Assembly (NCBI GenBank): GCA_937136445.1
Contig: CAKZOQ010000369.1
Span: 1-6,033 of the forward strand
Direction: 5' to 3'
Length of the DNA: 6,033 bases
DNA from: an uncultured Gemmatimonadota bacterium
GTDB lineage: Bacteria > Gemmatimonadota > Gemmatimonadetes > Longimicrobiales > Gaopeijiaceae
Part shown: positions 5,609-6,033 of the stretch, one piece after another
How the letters are laid out: the number at the start of each line of letters is the position of its first letter
How positions within the stretch are numbered: position 1 is the first letter of the stretch
Translations under genes and position numbers: made by a program
The notes under the pieces: model-generated
Database searches by the model: none
What the model saw: the letters and a program-made list of their open reading frames with translations, nothing else
Told to the model about the DNA's origin: nothing

Positions 5609-6033
5609 GTGAGCACGACGAAGGTGGTCCTCGCCTACAGTGGCGGACTCGACACGGCCTGCATCCTCAAGACCCTTCTCCAGCGTGGCCACGAGGTAGT
5701 GGCCTACGTGGCCGACGTGGGCCAGCAGGAGGACTTCGACGACATCGCCCGACGAGCCCGGGAGACCGGGGCGCACGACGTCTTCGTCGAGGACCTGCAG
5801 GAGGAGTTCGTCCAGGACTTCATCTTCCCGGCCATCGCCGGGAACGCGGTCTACGAGAACCGCTACCTCCTGGGGACGGCGCTGGCCCGTCCGGTGATCG
5901 CCCGTCGGCAGGTGGAGATCGCTCTGCGGGAAGGTGCCCAGGCGGTGAGCCACGGAGCCACCGGGAAGGGGAACGACCAGGTCCGCTTCGAGCTGGCCTT
6001 CGCCGCCCTGGCCCCGAGCCTCGAGGTCATCGC
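5609..6033 (+). CDS. argG: Argininosuccinate synthase, N-terminal part (3' end outside window)
   Basis: The enzyme joins citrulline and aspartate using ATP to give argininosuccinate, AMP and pyrophosphate, the penultimate step of arginine synthesis in the cytoplasm. The first 141 codons are present, about a third of the usual length of roughly 400 residues. The ATP-pyrophosphatase loop AYSGGLDTAC is at residues 9-18, YENRYLLGTALARPVIAR at 82-99, and SHGATGKGNDQVRFEL at 114-129, all diagnostic. The sequence resembles the animal-type enzyme in places (DTxCIL, GQQEDF, FIFPAI). One oddity is Ala17 where most homologues I recall have Ser in the SGGLDTS loop. GTG is the start, with GGAG six bases upstream. 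The gene follows the DinB-fold gene after 88 bases with a stem-loop between, so it probably has its own promoter or begins an arginine cluster beyond the window. Confidence 0.97.
   Translation, partial: MSTTKVVLAYSGGLDTACILKTLLQRGHEVVAYVADVGQQEDFDDIARRARETGAHDVFVEDLQEEFVQDFIFPAIAGNAVYENRYLLGTALARPVIARRQVEIALREGAQAVSHGATGKGNDQVRFELAFAALAPSLEVI

Noticed and set aside
5405..5953. A minus-strand frame across the argG start and the spacer
   Set aside because: It is antisense to unmistakable ArgG motifs and its translation has no recognisable family.
1..6033. A novel defence, mobile or CRISPR-type system
   Set aside because: No array, transposase, integrase, toxin-antitoxin pair or defence nuclease is visible; every gene belongs to a known family.

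Overview
This is a GC-rich bacterial chromosomal segment, roughly 70% GC by eye, with strong G/C bias at third codon positions. Five protein genes are visible and two of them run off the window edges. A secreted Tricorn-like S41 protease, a DUF4403 protein, a DinB-fold protein and a vertebrate-like argininosuccinate synthase together would fit a Gemmatimonadota-type or similar high-GC environmental lineage. That placement is inference from gene content; the window has no rRNA or other phylogenetic marker.

Layout. 1-381 (+) is the C-terminal end of a DUF4403-family protein. It converges on 464-1528 (-), a full-length three-part Ada protein (methyl-phosphotriester acceptor, AraC-type helix-turn-helix, O6-methylguanine-DNA methyltransferase). 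The 82-bp gap between their stop codons can fold into a nested stem-loop and probably terminates both transcripts. A 144-bp divergent spacer (1529-1672) separates ada from 1673-4999 (+), an exported Tricorn-like S41 peptidase of 1108 residues. That spacer holds four copies of CCGTC spaced at close to whole DNA turns, leading up to the peptidase start. The peptidase stop overlaps the start of a DinB-fold gene (4996-5520, +) as ATGA. After an 88-bp spacer with an 11-bp GC-rich inverted repeat, argG starts on GTG at 5609 and leaves the window after 141 codons.

How the genes relate. The peptidase and the DinB-fold protein look like one two-gene, translationally coupled operon. Ada is transcribed away from it and is expected to govern its own alkylation-repair response. 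ArgG belongs to arginine biosynthesis and has no evident functional link to its upstream neighbours. I see no tRNA, rRNA, CRISPR array, insertion sequence or phage gene, and no convincing undescribed multi-gene system. The points most worth a second look are the phased repeats before the peptidase, the folded spacer between the convergent genes, and the Ser-to-Ala change in the ArgG ATP-binding loop.
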